In this document: in pieces, positions 25,849-34,928 of the stretch | Layout: every line of letters begins with the position of its first letter | How positions within the stretch are numbered: position 1 is the first letter of the stretch | DNA from: Acetobacteroides hydrogenigenes | GTDB taxonomy: Bacteria; Bacteroidota; Bacteroidia; Bacteroidales; ZOR0009 | DNA length: 64,000 bases | Assembly: GCF_004340205.1 (NCBI RefSeq) | Contig: NZ_SLWB01000017.1 | Coordinates: 1 to 64,000, forward strand | Reading direction: 5' to 3' | Program-made: the position numbers and the translations under genes | The notes under the pieces: generated by a model | What the model saw: the letters and a program-made list of their open reading frames with translations, nothing else | Databases searched by the model: none | Told to the model about the DNA's origin: nothing

Positions 25849-27588
25849 CTATTTTTTTTCAATTATTACTAACTCTGCTTGATAGTCGTTGCCCAACAGC
25901 TCGCACCAGCCGTAGATGACAGCCTTATACTGGCTCCTTTCGAGCACCATACGTGCGTAGCTTTCGAGGGAGCTATCAGATTTATTCTCGTTGATAAAGA
26001 AAGTGTTTTCGCCTTGTATCTTATGGCGAATGCATACCTCGCCCAGAACAACGTTTGGCAAGGTATATACGAACACGGCAGGACTTGCACCAGCCTCCGA
26101 ATGCTCGTTAAGTATGCGCTGGTGGTTGATGTCGGTATCGAGCGATGAGCTGCGGTTGGCTAGTACAATTCCCAAATCTAGGGGAGCATACTTTTTATCC
26201 TTAAGCAGATACTCAGCGGCAAGATAGCCTAGCTTGCACAGGTTATCCATCTTGTAGAACTTCATATTCGGAGCCTCAAGATGCTTAAATGCCCCACGAA
26301 TAAACTCCGCAAAGTCACCGCCTGCTTCAAACACAACGTTACCATCTACCACCACCTTACCATCGGCAATCTGGCAGCTACCGATACGCTGTGCTGTACC
26401 GTCATTCTCCTTAACCTTAATCTCCTTGGAATGCTCTTCGAGAGCAAGCACCACGGCGCCGTTGCATCCCCCAAAGCCGGAAGCTGTTTTCACGCATCGT
26501 ACCATGCTACCGATAGGCTGATGTTCCCCAGAGACTACAATAGGTTGAGGAACGCCCAGCTCAGCAAAACCCTTGGTTCCAATAACCAATCCGTGCTTTA
26601 GCATCTCCACGCACATCACCGTTTCGATGACGCCCGAAGCACCGAGCGTATGCCCAAAGTAGGGCTTTAGGCTATTCACCGGTACAGATGATAGTCCAGC
26701 CAAGGCTATTGCCTTCGACTCCATCTCGTCGTTATAGGATGTTGCCGTTCCGTGTGCGTTGATGAAGCTGATATCCTCAGCAGTCAGACCGTTCTCCTGC
26801 ATTGCCTGCTGTATGGCGTAGCACAGGCCATCACCCGTGCGCGAAGGACCAGAAATATGGTTGGCATCGTTGGTAATAGCGCCGCCTTCGACAGCAACGC
26901 CACAGGAAAGGCTCTTATCCGAAGTTATAAGGATTGTCGCACAGCCTTCGCCCAGCGTCAGTCCATCGCGGTGGGCATCGTAGGGCGTGCAGGGGCGGCT
27001 GCTAACCGACTTGAACGCCGAAAATCCGCTTACCACAAAGCGGGTAAGGATATCGGCACCGACAACCACAACATGCTTATATGCACCTTCGCGAACCAGA
27101 CGCGAGGCTATAACAGCTGCCGATACGCCAGATATGCAGGCGTTGGAGATTACCTCCGGCTTGTTAAAAGCATTAAAGTAGCTAGCCACGCGCTGAGCCA
27201 TCTTCCAAAGGTAGGCACCTTCGTCGAGCACCTCTACGCTTTGGCTAAGCAGATCGACATTGCCCTTAGTTGAGGAAATGATTACTGCAGCGTCTTTGCT
27301 TGCCAGGCTAATCCCCGATTGCTCCAGAACATCCTTAATCGAAAGAATCATCATCCTTTCGGTGCTGGTGTAGCCTTCCAAACCTGCGGCTTGAGCCATG
27401 GCGCTTAGGCGCTGCCAATCTACCTGCGCTGCCAGGAACGGATGCTCGTAAAGGCTAGGATCATCAACAGGTACAATACCCGACACGTAGCGCTCAAGGG
27501 CGTTAAAGCACTCTTCGGTGGTAAAGCCCACCGAGCTAATAACGTTGGTTGAACCTACGTAGGCTATATTACTTACTCCACTCCCCAT
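25849..27588 (-). CDS. Beta-ketoacyl synthase with a C-terminal KS-like extension
   Basis: About 579 residues from the ATG at 27588; a GTG at 27600 is a longer alternative, and both overlap the thioesterase gene. Residues 1 to about 390 are a ketosynthase with Cys151 in SNACISGV, a His in NAHGTATSYND and a His in FGHTLGASG. Residues about 400-579 are unusual for a stand-alone FabF: they contain VFVYTLPNVVLGEVCIRHK, which resembles the separate short KS-like proteins of Bacteroidota polyene clusters and lacks catalytic residues. It looks like a catalytic unit fused to a non-catalytic partner. It is 2 bases upstream of the ACP gene. Confidence 0.85.
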   Translation of the reverse strand: MGSGVSNIAYVGSTNVISSVGFTTEECFNALERYVSGIVPVDDPSLYEHPFLAAQVDWQRLSAMAQAAGLEGYTSTERMMILSIKDVLEQSGISLASKDAAVIISSTKGNVDLLSQSVEVLDEGAYLWKMAQRVASYFNAFNKPEVISNACISGVSAAVIASRLVREGAYKHVVVVGADILTRFVVSGFSAFKSVSSRPCTPYDAHRDGLTLGEGCATILITSDKSLSCGVAVEGGAITNDANHISGPSRTGDGLCYAIQQAMQENGLTAEDISFINAHGTATSYNDEMESKAIALAGLSSVPVNSLKPYFGHTLGASGVIETVMCVEMLKHGLVIGTKGFAELGVPQPIVVSGEHQPIGSMVRCVKTASGFGGCNGAVVLALEEHSKEIKVKENDGTAQRIGSCQIADGKVVVDGNVVFEAGGDFAEFIRGAFKHLEAPNMKFYKMDNLCKLGYLAAEYLLKDKKYAPLDLGIVLANRSSSLDTDINHQRILNEHSEAGASPAVFVYTLPNVVLGEVCIRHKIQGENTFFINENKSDSSLESYARMVLERSQYKAVIYGWCELLGNDYQAELVIIEKK

Positions 27589-28019
27589 TTCTTCTTCCAC
27601 TGAATGTAAAACTCGGGGTTAACCAGCTCCAGCACGTTATCCCTATTCAAGAACACCTGCGTGCTCTCGCCTGTGGCAACAACCTGCATGTCCGACTCCC
27701 TGTAAATGGTGTACTCGAAGATAATCTTTGCCGCTTCGCAGCTGATGTAGCGCGTTTCCACAATTGCGGTATCGCCGCATACCAACGGATACTTAAACTC
27801 CAGATTTATCTTTACCAGCGGAACCACATAGCCGCTGTTGTACATCTCCATGTAGCCCAATCCGCCATACTGACGGCCGAATGCTTCGCGGCCATCCTCG
27901 AAGTAGCGAACATACTCTCCATGCCACACGATCTGCATCGAGTCGACCTCGCTAAAGCGTACCCGAAGCGGGGTGCGATTTATCAAGCTTGGAGCTTGGC
28001 GTTTTACTTTTTTTGCCAT
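27573..28019 (-). CDS. Hotdog acyl-CoA/acyl-ACP thioesterase (4-hydroxybenzoyl-CoA type)
   Basis: A 148-residue hotdog protein with the 4HBT pattern VRFSEVDSMQIVWHGEYVRYFEDGREAF, whose Asp is the usual catalytic residue. It may release or proofread polyene chains. Its stop lies inside the start of the KS gene. Upstream of it is the 28079-28395 repeat array, which interrupts the otherwise tight operon. Confidence 0.85.
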   Translation of the reverse strand: MAKKVKRQAPSLINRTPLRVRFSEVDSMQIVWHGEYVRYFEDGREAFGRQYGGLGYMEMYNSGYVVPLVKINLEFKYPLVCGDTAIVETRYISCEAAKIIFEYTIYRESDMQVVATGESTQVFLNRDNVLELVNPEFYIQWKKKWGVE

Positions 28020-28078
28020 TTTATCCGATTTTTATTTTCATGAAGGCTATTGAAGGCATCCACAAAAACATTACAGCA

Positions 28079-28395
28079 TTCTCCCGATGCGGGAGAGCAT
28101 CTCAACTATATTTTTACCGTTCTCCCGATGTGGGAAAGTGTAAAAACCATCATTTTCTTGCTCTCCCGATGCGGGAGAGCTCCAAATTCACCATTTTCAT
28201 CGTCTCCCTAATTGGGAGAGCGACAAATTCACCATTTTGTTGTTCTCCCGATGTCGGAGAGCGAGAAAACCACCATTTTCAGCGTCTCCCAAGCTGGGAG
28301 AACCCCCAATACACCATTTTGTCGTTCTCCCGGTACGGGAGAGCAACGCAACGATCATTTCACCATTCTCCCGGAACGGGAGAGCAGGTATAATC
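28079..28395. repeat. 41-42 bp palindromic tandem array inside the polyene operon
   Basis: Eight copies of a stem-loop motif of the form CTCCCGATGCGGGAGAG recur every 40-42 bases, separated by half-conserved spacers that often contain CACCATTTT. The stem changes are often compensatory: TCTCCCTAATTGGGAGAG, TCTCCCAAGCTGGGAGAA and TCTCCCGGTACGGGAGAG all still pair. This points to selection for, or gene-conversion of, hairpins. It sits between the thioesterase and dehydratase genes and is on the transcript of the operon. It is not a CRISPR array, because the spacers are related to each other and are only about 25 bases. Confidence 0.9.
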
Positions 28396-28399
28396 AGCG

Positions 28400-28846
28400 T
28401 TACTTGGCAGCGCCGGGCGTTGCAACCTTCATCTGGCATTCGGCAATAAGCCTATCACCCAACATTACCTTTGCCGATAGCAGGGTGATGTCGAAGACCT
28501 CCATTTCTACCTCTACCTCTGTGTAAAGGTCATCACCCACGCGGGGTAAACGATCTATCGTTAGCCTGTTTATAGAGCCTATGAAGCCAATGGGAACCTC
28601 CGTTCCATTGCTGATATGGATGTAGCCAATGCGCATGGCTGCCGACTGAGCGATATGCTCAATTACACCACACTCCTGAAGCACACCATCCTCACAGAAG
28701 ATGTTATCCTCCTTCACCAGAAGTCCACTAGCCGACATGTTCTCCTGAACTCCAAAGAACTTGTCGACCATCACAATTGGGGGGCGCTGAGGAATGTACT
28801 TCAGCACCTCGTCGCCTTCAATTATGGCTTTCTCAAATACTCCCAT
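28400..28846 (-). CDS. ApeP-like hotdog 3-hydroxyacyl-ACP dehydratase
   Basis: A 148-residue hotdog protein with the motif YIPQRPPIVMVDKFFG followed by ECGVIEHIAQSAAMRIGY. This is the pattern of the ApeP/FabZ-like dehydratases of aryl-polyene clusters. It should form double bonds in the growing chain. Its start lies inside the end of the radical SAM gene (25-base overlap). Confidence 0.8.
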   Translation of the reverse strand: MGVFEKAIIEGDEVLKYIPQRPPIVMVDKFFGVQENMSASGLLVKEDNIFCEDGVLQECGVIEHIAQSAAMRIGYIHISNGTEVPIGFIGSINRLTIDRLPRVGDDLYTEVEVEMEVFDITLLSAKVMLGDRLIAECQMKVATPGAAK

Positions 28847-30183
28847 AGCAATCCTTTTTTGTTACGCTTGTAGCGCAGCACGTCCATCATGTCGCTTTGC
28901 GGATCGTCGGGGAAAACCCAAGCCTTTCCGGTTTCCAAAGCCATTCGTTTTACCTCTTCTACCTCGAAGCCCTCTTCGAGGTAGTAGGTTGGAGCAAGCA
29001 AGTCATCATTTGGAGAGATAACTCCTTTCGCTATAGCGATTGACTGAAGCTTAGTTCCGGGGTATATTCTCATCCCCATGTAGGGGAAAAAGACGCTGTA
29101 CTGTATCTTCTTGGAATTCTCTATTGTTTCCCTTAGGGTTTCCGGCGTTTCGCCGTAGCCGCCAAGTATCAGGAAGTGCGCGTAGAAGATGTTATGCTTC
29201 AGGCATAGCTCCGACGACTCCAGCACATCCTTAAAGGTAAAGAGCTTTCCGTAGTTAGCCAGCTGCGTGTCCGAAAACGATTCTGTTCCAAACTCGATGT
29301 GCGTTAGCCCCGATGCCCTGAACAGCGCCAGCATCTCATCGCTAAGGTTATTTGGAGCGAAGTATGCTCCCCATCGTATCTTTAAACCGCTCTTGATAAT
29401 CTTCTCGGCCAGCTCGATGTTGTAGCTGTTGTTGATGTTGAATACCGAATCGGTAAAGAACAGGTAGTTGATACCCTTCTCCTCTTTTACCCGCTTGATA
29501 TTATCTATAATCAAATCGGTGTCGAGCGTGCGAACCTTTCGTCCATCAATCAGCGGATAGGAGCAGTAGATGCAGCTGTAGGGGCATCCGCGCTTGGTTT
29601 GGATGTTGAGCATTCCGCTGCTCTGCCAGTAGAAATCGATAAGATCGTGCTCAAACTTAACATCGAGCGACTTTAAGTATTTTGTATGAGGATTACACCT
29701 AAAGGTTCCATCTACGTAGCCGGCAATGCCCTCTATCGCCGAAGGATCTTCGCCCTTTTCGAGGGTTTGAATCAGCTGGCATAGCGACTCCTCTCCTTCC
29801 CCAATAATCCCGTAATCGGGCTTAAGCTCATCAATAAGCGCTTGAGGGTAGATAGAGAATCCGGCTCCACCAATGAATACGGTTGCTGTTGAATTCTCCC
29901 TTATACACGAAACAATCTCCCTGTAGCTACCTATAAAGCTCGATCGGTCCAACGAGTTTGCCCCATCAATATTACGCAACGAGACCCCTACATACGATGG
30001 ATTTATCCTTTTAAGCTCCTGGGCAAGTTCTTCGTCGGAATGGAGGTTACAATCAAATACCTCCACCTGAAAGTCTGCAAGGTTCGACTCCAAGTAGCCT
30101 CGCAAGTAAGAAACCCCGATGGGGTACACGGGGTAAGGTACGCGGTGACGGTTGGCAGAAACGAGCAGTATAGTTTTCTTCAT
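28822..30183 (-). CDS. B12-binding radical SAM enzyme
   Basis: About 453 residues from the ATG at 30183, which overlaps the stop of the acyltransferase gene (TAATG). The N-terminal third is a cobalamin-binding Rossmann-like domain (ILLVSANRHRVPYPVYPIG). The radical SAM core follows with the cluster motif CPYSCIYCSYP (CxxxCxxC). Enzymes of this kind methylate or rearrange unactivated carbons. In this cluster it could methylate the polyene or aryl group, or work on a lipid precursor; the exact reaction cannot be told. Confidence 0.85.
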   Translation of the reverse strand: MKKTILLVSANRHRVPYPVYPIGVSYLRGYLESNLADFQVEVFDCNLHSDEELAQELKRINPSYVGVSLRNIDGANSLDRSSFIGSYREIVSCIRENSTATVFIGGAGFSIYPQALIDELKPDYGIIGEGEESLCQLIQTLEKGEDPSAIEGIAGYVDGTFRCNPHTKYLKSLDVKFEHDLIDFYWQSSGMLNIQTKRGCPYSCIYCSYPLIDGRKVRTLDTDLIIDNIKRVKEEKGINYLFFTDSVFNINNSYNIELAEKIIKSGLKIRWGAYFAPNNLSDEMLALFRASGLTHIEFGTESFSDTQLANYGKLFTFKDVLESSELCLKHNIFYAHFLILGGYGETPETLRETIENSKKIQYSVFFPYMGMRIYPGTKLQSIAIAKGVISPNDDLLAPTYYLEEGFEVEEVKRMALETGKAWVFPDDPQSDMMDVLRYKRNKKGLLWEYLRKP

Positions 30184-31079
30184 TAATTCCAAAATTGGTA
30201 AAAGTTATACCATTGCTGAGGATACCTCGACACAATGGCTTCCAGCTCCTTTTTGTACTGTTCGAATAGGAGTTCTTCTGGTTTTCGAGTAGCTGTTCGA
30301 GCTACCGGAGCGGCCACCTTAAAGTAAAAGCGATACTTCCAGCTCTTCTCGCGCATGGCAAAGTAGAAAACCACAGGAACCCTCAGGCGCGAAGCAACAA
30401 GAAACGGCCCTGATGGAAACTTGGCATCAGCACCCATAAAGCTTGCAGTAATCACGTTCTTGTCCGACATATACCTGTCGCCCTGGAAGCACACATATTC
30501 CTTTGCGTTAACGGCAGCCTTAATTCGGATAATACTTTCCAACGAATCCTCGGTTAGCGGAATCACCTTGTAGTTTTTATCACCTCCATGTTTCTCGATG
30601 GCAGCCTTTATCTTTTGATACTCGGCATCGTACATCACGATATTGATCTTACGGCCATAGTGGTCGAAGAATGGCGCTCCCACCTCCCAGCTGCCCACAT
30701 GCGCACCAATTATAGTTACGCCTTCGCCGGAATTTAGCACGCTAAGAAACTCCTCGTAGTTATCAAAGTCGAACTTATACCGATTGGCCATGCCATTCAG
30801 GATGGCCACCTTATCGATGATAGTCTGTCCAAAACGGTAGTAGCTAACCAGAATCATCCACCCCGCCTTAAGCTTTCCATACTTAAGGATGTGGCGATTG
30901 TAGCGCCACATGGCTTTAGTGGCCTTGGGTGCAAACGGCACAAAGTAGGGAACAACAAACAGAAGATGAAAATAGGCAGCCCTTATTCCCAGATACTTTA
31001 TCACAAGAATAAAAAAGAGGTGCCCAAACGAGCCTCCTCTTGACTTGCCGTTCCATGCCTTCCGGCTAGTTTCCTCCAT
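30183..31079 (-). CDS. LpxL/HtrB-like acyltransferase
   Basis: A 298-residue membrane-associated acyltransferase with one N-terminal hydrophobic region and the HxxxxD/E-type catalytic motif in GAHVGSWEVG. It also has the FQGDRYMSDKN and FPSGPFLVASRLRVPVV segments of the lipid A late-acyltransferase family. In aryl-polyene clusters this type is thought to transfer the polyene from ACP to a lipid headgroup. Its start overlaps the ACP gene's end by 14 bases. Confidence 0.85.
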   Translation of the reverse strand: MEETSRKAWNGKSRGGSFGHLFFILVIKYLGIRAAYFHLLFVVPYFVPFAPKATKAMWRYNRHILKYGKLKAGWMILVSYYRFGQTIIDKVAILNGMANRYKFDFDNYEEFLSVLNSGEGVTIIGAHVGSWEVGAPFFDHYGRKINIVMYDAEYQKIKAAIEKHGGDKNYKVIPLTEDSLESIIRIKAAVNAKEYVCFQGDRYMSDKNVITASFMGADAKFPSGPFLVASRLRVPVVFYFAMREKSWKYRFYFKVAAPVARTATRKPEELLFEQYKKELEAIVSRYPQQWYNFYQFWN

Positions 31080-31317
31080 TAACCTTTGCCGAGATCAGGT
31101 TGTAAAAATCTTCAAACGTTTTGATGCCTACAAAATCAGGTCCTTTTAGCGTTACGCCAAAGTTTTGCTCAATCAGCACCACCACATCAACAAGGTCCAA
31201 GCTGTCGAGATCAAGCGTTTCCATTAAAGGAGCATCTGGAGTAATAATAGAAGCATCTACTTCAAATTCATCGGCCAACACGGCGGTCAACTTTTCCTTA
31301 ATTTCTTCGTTTGTCAT
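31066..31317 (-). CDS. Acyl carrier protein
   Basis: An 83-residue ACP with the modification site METLDLDSLDLVDVV. It differs from the other cluster ACP, which suggests separate roles, for example starter or acyl-transfer versus chain extension. It is 6 bases downstream of the ketosynthase gene. Confidence 0.9.
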   Translation of the reverse strand: MTNEEIKEKLTAVLADEFEVDASIITPDAPLMETLDLDSLDLVDVVVLIEQNFGVTLKGPDFVGIKTFEDFYNLISAKVNGGN

Positions 31318-31323
31318 TGTTAT

Positions 31324-32547
31324 CTATTTATTATACTTTTTCACAATTAGGGTTGAGTTGGTTCCTCCAAATCCGAACGAGTTCGAAAGGAACGTGTCAA
31401 ACTCTACATCTACCGTTTGGGTTGGGATATTAAGCGCTTCCGAAGCCTCGTCCTTTTCGGCAAGGTTGATGTTAGGCGCAATAAACCCGTTCTGCATCAT
31501 TAGCGTAGAGTAAATGATTTCGCTAGCCCCAGCCATCCACATTTCGTGTCCGGTCATCGATTTGGTAGAGGCTACGTAAGGCTTGTTATCGCCAAAAACA
31601 TCGGCAATAGCCTTTGCCTCGTTAAAATCGCCAATGGGGGTAGATGTTGCATGCGCGTTGACATAGGCAATAGCCTTGCAGTCAATACCAGCATCCTTTA
31701 TCGCCATCCTAAGCGAACGACTTGGACCGTCGACATTAGGAACCGATATATGCTCGCCATTAGAGGAAAAGCCGTAACCAACGATTTCACCCAAAATGGG
31801 TGCACCCCTACGAAGAGCTGAATCTAAGCTTTCCACAAAAAGAGTGGCAGCACCACCGCTAGGAATCAAGCCATCCCTATTCTTATCGAATGGACGCGAT
31901 GCAGCAGCAGGATCGTCCTCGCGAATCGAAAAGGCGCTTAAGCCATCGAAGCTTCCAACAGAGTAGCTGTTTACCTCCTGCGCTCCTCCACAAATAACGT
32001 AGTCTTGAAGGCCATTCTTAATAAGAAGGTAGGCCATACCTATAGAGTGGGAACCGCTAGCACAGGCACCTGCAATGGTAAAGTTTATGCCTCGAAGATT
32101 AAAGATCGTCGAAAGGTTCATGGTAACGGTAGAATTCATTGCCTGAAAAATGTTACCCGAACCGATAAGCGTGGTATCATTCTTTGCACGCAGGATATCC
32201 ACTCCTTCGATCACCGCTTTAGCGGAACTATCGTTGCCGTAGAGTATTCCTACCTCGTTTTGCATGAGGAAATCGTGATCGACACCCGCATTCTGCAGCG
32301 CTTCGAGCGTTGCAACATAAGCGTAGTATCCCTGCTCGGGCAGACACACTCGGCTTCGACGATCGAGTTTACCCTTAAGATTGGGCAACTCCAACATGCC
32401 TGTTAACCCAGAACGAAAGCCCATCTCCTTACGGGCTGGATCTAATCCTATACCTGACTTTCCGTTATATAATGAGTCCTTTACTTCTTCAAGATTTTTG
32501 CCAATACAGGAATAAATCCCCATACCAGTAATAACCACTCTATTCAT
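31324..32547 (-). CDS. Beta-ketoacyl-ACP synthase (FabF-like)
   Basis: About 407 residues from the Met at 32547 (MNRVVITGMGIYSCIG), 4 bases after the FabG stop; the frame is open to 32571, but that would overlap. Active residues are Cys162 in AGACASGSHS, a His in NAHATSTPIGD and a His in TGHEMWMAG. It is the third ketosynthase of the cluster and the nearest to FabG and the ammonia-lyase. Confidence 0.9.
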   Translation of the reverse strand: MNRVVITGMGIYSCIGKNLEEVKDSLYNGKSGIGLDPARKEMGFRSGLTGMLELPNLKGKLDRRSRVCLPEQGYYAYVATLEALQNAGVDHDFLMQNEVGILYGNDSSAKAVIEGVDILRAKNDTTLIGSGNIFQAMNSTVTMNLSTIFNLRGINFTIAGACASGSHSIGMAYLLIKNGLQDYVICGGAQEVNSYSVGSFDGLSAFSIREDDPAAASRPFDKNRDGLIPSGGAATLFVESLDSALRRGAPILGEIVGYGFSSNGEHISVPNVDGPSRSLRMAIKDAGIDCKAIAYVNAHATSTPIGDFNEAKAIADVFGDNKPYVASTKSMTGHEMWMAGASEIIYSTLMMQNGFIAPNINLAEKDEASEALNIPTQTVDVEFDTFLSNSFGFGGTNSTLIVKKYNK

Positions 32548-32551
32548 AGTA

Positions 32552-33280
32552 CTACGTATATAATCCTCCATTTATCGAAATAACCTCACCGGTTATGTAG
32601 GCTGAGTTTTCGGATGCCAGAAAGCCCACAAGCTCCGCAACTTCCTTTGCCTCGCCAAAACGCCCGGTTGGGATGAGGCGCTTCAGCTCTGCCTCATCAA
32701 GATCGGCAGTCATCTCGGTTTTGATAAACCCAGGAGCAACTGCATTTACGGTAACACCCTTTTTGGCAACCTCCTGTGCAAGCGCTTTGGTTGCAGCAAT
32801 CATACCTCCCTTTGCAGCCGAATAATTAGTTTGCCCGGGTAATCCCTTGATGCCCGATAGAGAAACGACGTTGATAATACGTCCAAACTTCTTTACTAGC
32901 ATATTCTTTAGCAAGGGCTGAGTTACATTATAAAATCCGTTAAGGCTGATGTTGAGTACTGCACTCCACTCCTCAGGCTGCATCCACATCATCAGGTTGT
33001 CCTTGCGAATGCCAGCGTTGTTAACCAGCACAGAGATATGCGCACCAGCATTTGCCGAATGCCAACCTTCGAGAGCGGCAGCAGTTTCCTGAGCATTTGC
33101 CACATCAAACTGCAGCATATCCCCCTTACCACCTTGCTCTGCTATAAGTTCAAGAGTCTTTTCGGCTTCTTCCTTATTCGATTTATAGTTTACAACCACC
33201 TGATAGCCCATCTGAGCAAGCTTTACGCAAATTGCTCGTCCTATTCCACGACTACCGCCAGTTACCAGTGCATATTTCAT
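32552..33280 (-). CDS. 3-oxoacyl-ACP reductase (FabG-like)
   Basis: A 242-residue short-chain dehydrogenase with TGGSRGIG (NADPH binding), NNAG, and the catalytic YSAAKGG with a preceding Ser. The end, AYITGEVISINGGLY, is typical of FabG. It reduces the beta-keto group in each polyene extension cycle. It is 115 bases downstream of the ammonia-lyase gene. Confidence 0.9.
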   Translation of the reverse strand: MKYALVTGGSRGIGRAICVKLAQMGYQVVVNYKSNKEEAEKTLELIAEQGGKGDMLQFDVANAQETAAALEGWHSANAGAHISVLVNNAGIRKDNLMMWMQPEEWSAVLNISLNGFYNVTQPLLKNMLVKKFGRIINVVSLSGIKGLPGQTNYSAAKGGMIAATKALAQEVAKKGVTVNAVAPGFIKTEMTADLDEAELKRLIPTGRFGEAKEVAELVGFLASENSAYITGEVISINGGLYT

Positions 33281-33395
33281 ATTGCTCTATTCTTCCTTTA
33301 CATTTTCTACTTGAGCCTATTCCAAAAATTTAGCGCCAAAATTAGTATTCATTTAGCTTTTTACAACAAAACTAAACGATAGAATTTTTCACGCA

Positions 33396-34928
33396 CTAAT
33401 TGCTCATCACTCCAGACTTAAGGTAGGCAACCATTGCCTCTATTTCCTTATACTTGGGGGTATCTTCAATAAATACTGGAACAATTGCCCTTACCTGATC
33501 GTAGATAGCCTTAGTGCTGGTTGATAGCTTATCTTGGATTCCCAAACAATCAACAGCTTGAGCAATTGCCATAAAATGGATGGCCATTACCTGGAACGAA
33601 TTCTCGATAACGGTCTTTGCTATCAGCGCGGAGTTAGTTCCCATGCTTACGATATCCTGATTATCGTTATTGTTAGGGATGCTATGCACGTACATTGGGT
33701 TCGATAGCGTTTGGCACTCGGCAGTGGTAGATGTAGCCGTAAACTGAGCCGCCTGCAAACCATAGTTAAGACCTAGAACACCTAGATTTACAAATGGAGG
33801 CAGAATACCGTTAATTTTATCGTGGAACAGGTAGTTCATTTGGCGTTCGCAAAGCATGGTAAGCTTGGTAATGGCAATCTTAAGCTTATCCATTTCGTAC
33901 GAAACGTAATCGCCGTGGAAATTACCTCCGTGGTAAACGCTTTTGGTAACGGTATCAACAACAGGATTGTCGTCAACCGAGTTAAGCTCGTTTACAAGCA
34001 CCTTTTCGGCATTTTCAAGCTCTTCGAGAACGGGACCTAGTATTTGAGGTACGCAACGCAGCGAGTAGTATGGCTGCACCTTATGCGTAAATATCTTTTC
34101 GTTGTTTGTGTCACCATAGAGTTCTACCTCGCGCTTTGGAAGGCAACGGCTATCCTTTGATAGATCGCGCATCATCTCGGCAATGCGTTTTTGTCCCTCA
34201 TGGAATTTCATGCCATTTAGCACCTCCGACATAAAATCGTCGTACGATGCGGCAATCTCGTTCATCATTACCGAAGCAATAACACCCCAGCGGAGCAACC
34301 TACGGGAGTTAATCAGGTTAACAAGGCCAATACCTGTCATAACAGCGGTACCATTACAAACGGCAAGACCTTCGCGAATGTGTACGCCAAGTGGCTTTAT
34401 TCCGACCTCTTCGAGTACACCCTTGGTATCACGCCTTACGCCTTTGTAGATTACCTCACCTTCGCCAATAAGCGTTAGCGCAATATGCGAAAGCTGAACT
34501 AAATCGCCGCTAGCACCTACACTTCCGTGTTGAGGAACGATAGGATATATTTCGTGATTAATAAACTTCGAAAGGATGTCTACTAGCTCGATATGAACGC
34601 CCGACTTTCCCTGCGCAAAGGTTAGCAAACGTGCTACCATAGCAGCCTTAACGTAAAGTTCGGGAAGCGGATCGCCTGCGCCAGAAGAATGGGATCTAAT
34701 AATGTTGTACTGTAGTTGCTTTAGGTGTTCGTCATCTACACGGTACTGCGCCATTGGCCCAAAACCCGTATTTATCCCGTAAACAACCTTGTCTTTTGAA
34801 AAGCTCTCTAAGAAACGATATCCACTCTCAACTTTTTCTCTGATATCGTCTGAAACAACAAAATCCTTACGATTAAAAAGAATATCGTAAAGGCCATTAA
34901 TTCCCATATACTGATTCATAATCAACAT
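33396..34928 (-). CDS. Tyrosine ammonia-lyase (aromatic amino acid ammonia-lyase family)
   Basis: A 510-residue MIO enzyme. The Ala-Ser-Gly triad that forms the MIO group is at 139-141 (GSVGASGDLVQLSH). Other conserved parts are YGINTGFGPMAQYRV, LQYNIIRSHSSGAG, VYHGGNFHGDY and MYVHSIPNNNDNQDIVSMG. Similarity to the tyrosine-specific lyase of flavobacterial flexirubin clusters is much closer than to housekeeping histidine ammonia-lyases. It should convert tyrosine to 4-coumarate, the aryl starter. Neighbouring genes support this. The Met at 34919 is an alternative start. Confidence 0.85.
   Translation of the reverse strand: MLIMNQYMGINGLYDILFNRKDFVVSDDIREKVESGYRFLESFSKDKVVYGINTGFGPMAQYRVDDEHLKQLQYNIIRSHSSGAGDPLPELYVKAAMVARLLTFAQGKSGVHIELVDILSKFINHEIYPIVPQHGSVGASGDLVQLSHIALTLIGEGEVIYKGVRRDTKGVLEEVGIKPLGVHIREGLAVCNGTAVMTGIGLVNLINSRRLLRWGVIASVMMNEIAASYDDFMSEVLNGMKFHEGQKRIAEMMRDLSKDSRCLPKREVELYGDTNNEKIFTHKVQPYYSLRCVPQILGPVLEELENAEKVLVNELNSVDDNPVVDTVTKSVYHGGNFHGDYVSYEMDKLKIAITKLTMLCERQMNYLFHDKINGILPPFVNLGVLGLNYGLQAAQFTATSTTAECQTLSNPMYVHSIPNNNDNQDIVSMGTNSALIAKTVIENSFQVMAIHFMAIAQAVDCLGIQDKLSTSTKAIYDQVRAIVPVFIEDTPKYKEIEAMVAYLKSGVMSN

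Noticed and set aside
28079-28395. Possible CRISPR array
   Set aside because: The repeats are 17-base palindromes, spacers are related to each other, and no cas gene is in the window.
33396-34928. Housekeeping histidine ammonia-lyase of histidine breakdown
   Set aside because: No hutU, hutI or other hut gene is adjacent; the protein resembles flexirubin-cluster tyrosine ammonia-lyases and sits at the head of the polyene operon.
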